Assembly: GCA_947304065.1 (NCBI GenBank)
Contig: CAMZAI010000020.1
Span: 1-20,813 of the forward strand
DNA from: an uncultured Clostridia bacterium
Lineage (GTDB): Bacteria; Bacillota; Clostridia; Lachnospirales; Lachnospiraceae
DNA: 20,813 nucleotides
Direction of reading: 5' to 3'
A program made the translations under genes and the position numbers. Within the stretch, counting starts at the first letter, position 1; each line of letters opens with the position of its first letter. This document shows positions 19,851-20,813 of the stretch, piece after piece. The notes below the pieces were generated by a model. It worked only from the letters and a program-made list of their open reading frames with translations. It made no database searches and had not been told where the DNA came from.

Positions 19851-20357
19851 TCAGTTCTCTTCGGGCGCGGGTTTGTTGCTGTAGGACTCAACTATCGCCT
19901 GAAGCCGGTCAAAGCGCGAATGGTAAATGACTTCGAGCAGCTCATGCATTGCTTTTAAGGCGTGTATGAGCTGTTCTTTTGTTATAAGGCCCTGCTCAAA
20001 GGCCTGTGCTGCCTCGTCGCAGTCAAGGACCTTGACCTTGCCTGAAGGGGATACCACAACGTCGAAGAGCAGATCCTCGTACGTCAGTGAGTTCTCTTCC
20101 TCGTTCCTGACGATATCGATGATATCGCAGTACCAGTGCAGCACATTGCCGTCCCGGTCAAGCAGCTTGCTGACTTTCCAGCCGTCCTTGAGGAAGAAGA
20201 CGGATATTCCTCCGTCGAAATCCCCGCGGGGATGCAGGGACTTCCAGCGTGTAACGAGCATTTCGTCGTCAAAGCGCAGTATCTCGTCGTCCGCTAGATA
20301 AGTGAGTTCGTCGGGAATAAACCGACGTCTGTATAATTTCAGATTTCGAATATCCAT
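19851..20357 (-). CDS. DUF402 family protein, possible nucleoside tri/diphosphate phosphatase
   Basis: A 168-aa cytosolic protein with the DUF402 beta-barrel motifs: GGISVFFLKDGWKVSKLLDRDG, LHWYCDIIDIV, LTYEDLLFDVVVSPSGKVKVLDCDE, then a helical tail (FEQGLITKEQLIHALKAMHELLEVI). In characterised relatives (Ntdp-type), acidic residues of the D-x-x-x-D-V-V and LD-x-DE segments bind Mg2+ and the enzyme hydrolyses nucleoside tri- and diphosphates. Those acidic positions are present here, but I cannot tell whether the activity is the same. AAGGCGG precedes the ATG. The gene follows atpC on the same strand with a 61-bp gap that contains a hairpin, so it may be partly read from the ATP synthase operon. 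Confidence 0.85.
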   Translation of the reverse strand: MDIRNLKLYRRRFIPDELTYLADDEILRFDDEMLVTRWKSLHPRGDFDGGISVFFLKDGWKVSKLLDRDGNVLHWYCDIIDIVRNEEENSLTYEDLLFDVVVSPSGKVKVLDCDEAAQAFEQGLITKEQLIHALKAMHELLEVIYHSRFDRLQAIVESYSNKPAPEEN

Positions 20358-20376
20358 ATGATCCGCCTTGCATAAG

Positions 20377-20404
20377 CCCCCTGCCCGCTTCTGCGGTCAG
20401 GGGG
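20377..20404 (-). terminator. Hairpin after atpC, possible terminator
   Basis: CCCCCTG (20377-20383) pairs with CAGGGGG (20398-20404), with an inner CCGC/GCGG helix. On the minus strand it comes 15 bp after the atpC stop codon. The bases after it (CTTATGC) are poor in T, so it may attenuate rather than end transcription into the DUF402 gene. Confidence 0.5.
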
Positions 20405-20418
20405 TGATAGTATCTGTT

Positions 20419-20813
20419 TTATTCGTCGCCTGCGACTCCTATGCGTATCAGCGCCCTCTGGAGCTTTGCCTCCGCGAGAGTCCTGGTCTTTTCATCGATA
20501 TCGGGTCTTGCGAGGATCTCCTCGGCCTTGGCTTTGGATGCCTTTGCGCGCTCGAGATCGATGTTTTCCTTAAATTCCCATGTGGTAGCAAGAAGATGAC
20601 AGGATCCGTTCATGACGGAGAGCATGCCGCCGATGCAGGAAGCACTCCTGCGCGTACCGTCTTCAAGGACGATATAGGCCTCGCCCATACCGAGGGCGGT
20701 AACGTAATTGCAGTGTCCCGCAAGGATCGCCAGATCGCCTGTAATGGAACGGCACTTAACGCGCTCGACTTCTCCGTCAAAGAGCAGCCCGTCGGGTGTT
20801 CCTATTCGTAAGG
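20419..20813 (-). CDS. atpC: F1Fo ATP synthase epsilon subunit (5' end outside window)
   Basis: The visible 131 codons run from LRIGTPDGLLFDGEVERV through ITGDLAILAGHCNYVTALGMGEA to the C-terminus. An ATG at 20688 exists, but the frame stays open and clearly homologous up to the window edge, so it is internal and probably only a few N-terminal residues are missing. The N-terminal beta-sandwich (D-G-x-L-F-D-G and GDLAILAGH motifs) is followed by the two-helix C-terminal domain (NIDLERAKASKAKAEEIL and TLAEAKLQRALIRIGVAG). Epsilon belongs to the central stalk of F1 and the helices can inhibit ATP hydrolysis. It is normally the last gene of the atp operon, which should lie beyond the right edge. 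Confidence 0.94.
   Translation of the reverse strand, partial: LRIGTPDGLLFDGEVERVKCRSITGDLAILAGHCNYVTALGMGEAYIVLEDGTRRSASCIGGMLSVMNGSCHLLATTWEFKENIDLERAKASKAKAEEILARPDIDEKTRTLAEAKLQRALIRIGVAGDE

Noticed and set aside
1..20813. Search for CRISPR arrays, insertion sequences, integrases, toxin-antitoxin pairs and att sites
   Set aside because: I saw no regularly spaced repeats, no transposase-like frames and no tRNA-anchored direct repeats. The tRNA genes at 216-399 are not followed by integrase-like genes.

Overview
The window looks like chromosomal DNA of an anaerobic Firmicute of class Clostridia, most probably a Lachnospiraceae relative. The evidence is the large Firmicute-type SRP RNA, tRNA genes without encoded CCA, strong AGGAGG ribosome binding sites, TTGACA/TATAAT promoters, and the gene set (uronate catabolism, HD-GYP protein, 2-isopropylmalate/Re-citrate synthase-like enzyme, Sua5, RpiB, F1Fo ATPase). 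I see no phage, transposon, integrase or CRISPR array, so this reads as core-type chromosome, with one unusual operon.

Layout. (1) 1-446: the 3' end of a 23S rRNA, then tRNA-Asn and tRNA-Cys and a terminator; no 5S rRNA lies in the usual place. (2) 555-2588: a small coiled-coil protein of unknown function and an EamA/DMT-type transporter with a large charged insertion, separated by a hairpin-rich gap. (3) 2650-2913: the SRP RNA gene (ffs) with a consensus promoter. (4) 3103-8419: a three-gene operon encoding a 770-aa protein with a degenerate cyclic-nucleotide-binding domain, an ABC ATPase without a permease, and a 742-aa protein made of a TPR-like region, a long acidic repeat region and an AAA domain of CbxX/CfqX type whose Walker motifs look broken. 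All three products look cytosolic. This is the best candidate for an undescribed system. A small convergent gene encoding a lone SbsA-type Ig-like domain ends 3 bp from the operon. (5) 8970-10265: murA.

(6) 10329-15832: a uronate-catabolism locus. A divergent pair of promoters drives iclR plus an HD-GYP gene leftwards, and a KDPG aldolase (fused to a glyoxalase-like domain), KDG kinase and uronate isomerase (uxaC) rightwards. A shared sequence motif sits just downstream of each promoter and is a good candidate IclR operator. Together the three rightward genes cover the first step (uronate isomerisation) and the last two steps (KDG phosphorylation, KDPG cleavage) of the isomerase route. The reductase and dehydratase steps are not here. 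(7) 15885-17962: a leftward operon of a Re-citrate/isopropylmalate synthase-like enzyme followed by a GntR/FCD regulator, with a palindromic GntR-type operator on its promoter. (8) 18178-20813: a Sua5-type threonylcarbamoyl-AMP synthase and ribose-5-phosphate isomerase B rightwards, then a DUF402 protein and the ATP synthase epsilon subunit leftwards. The last is cut by the window end.

All functions are assigned by reading translated sequence and recalling family motifs. No database search was run.
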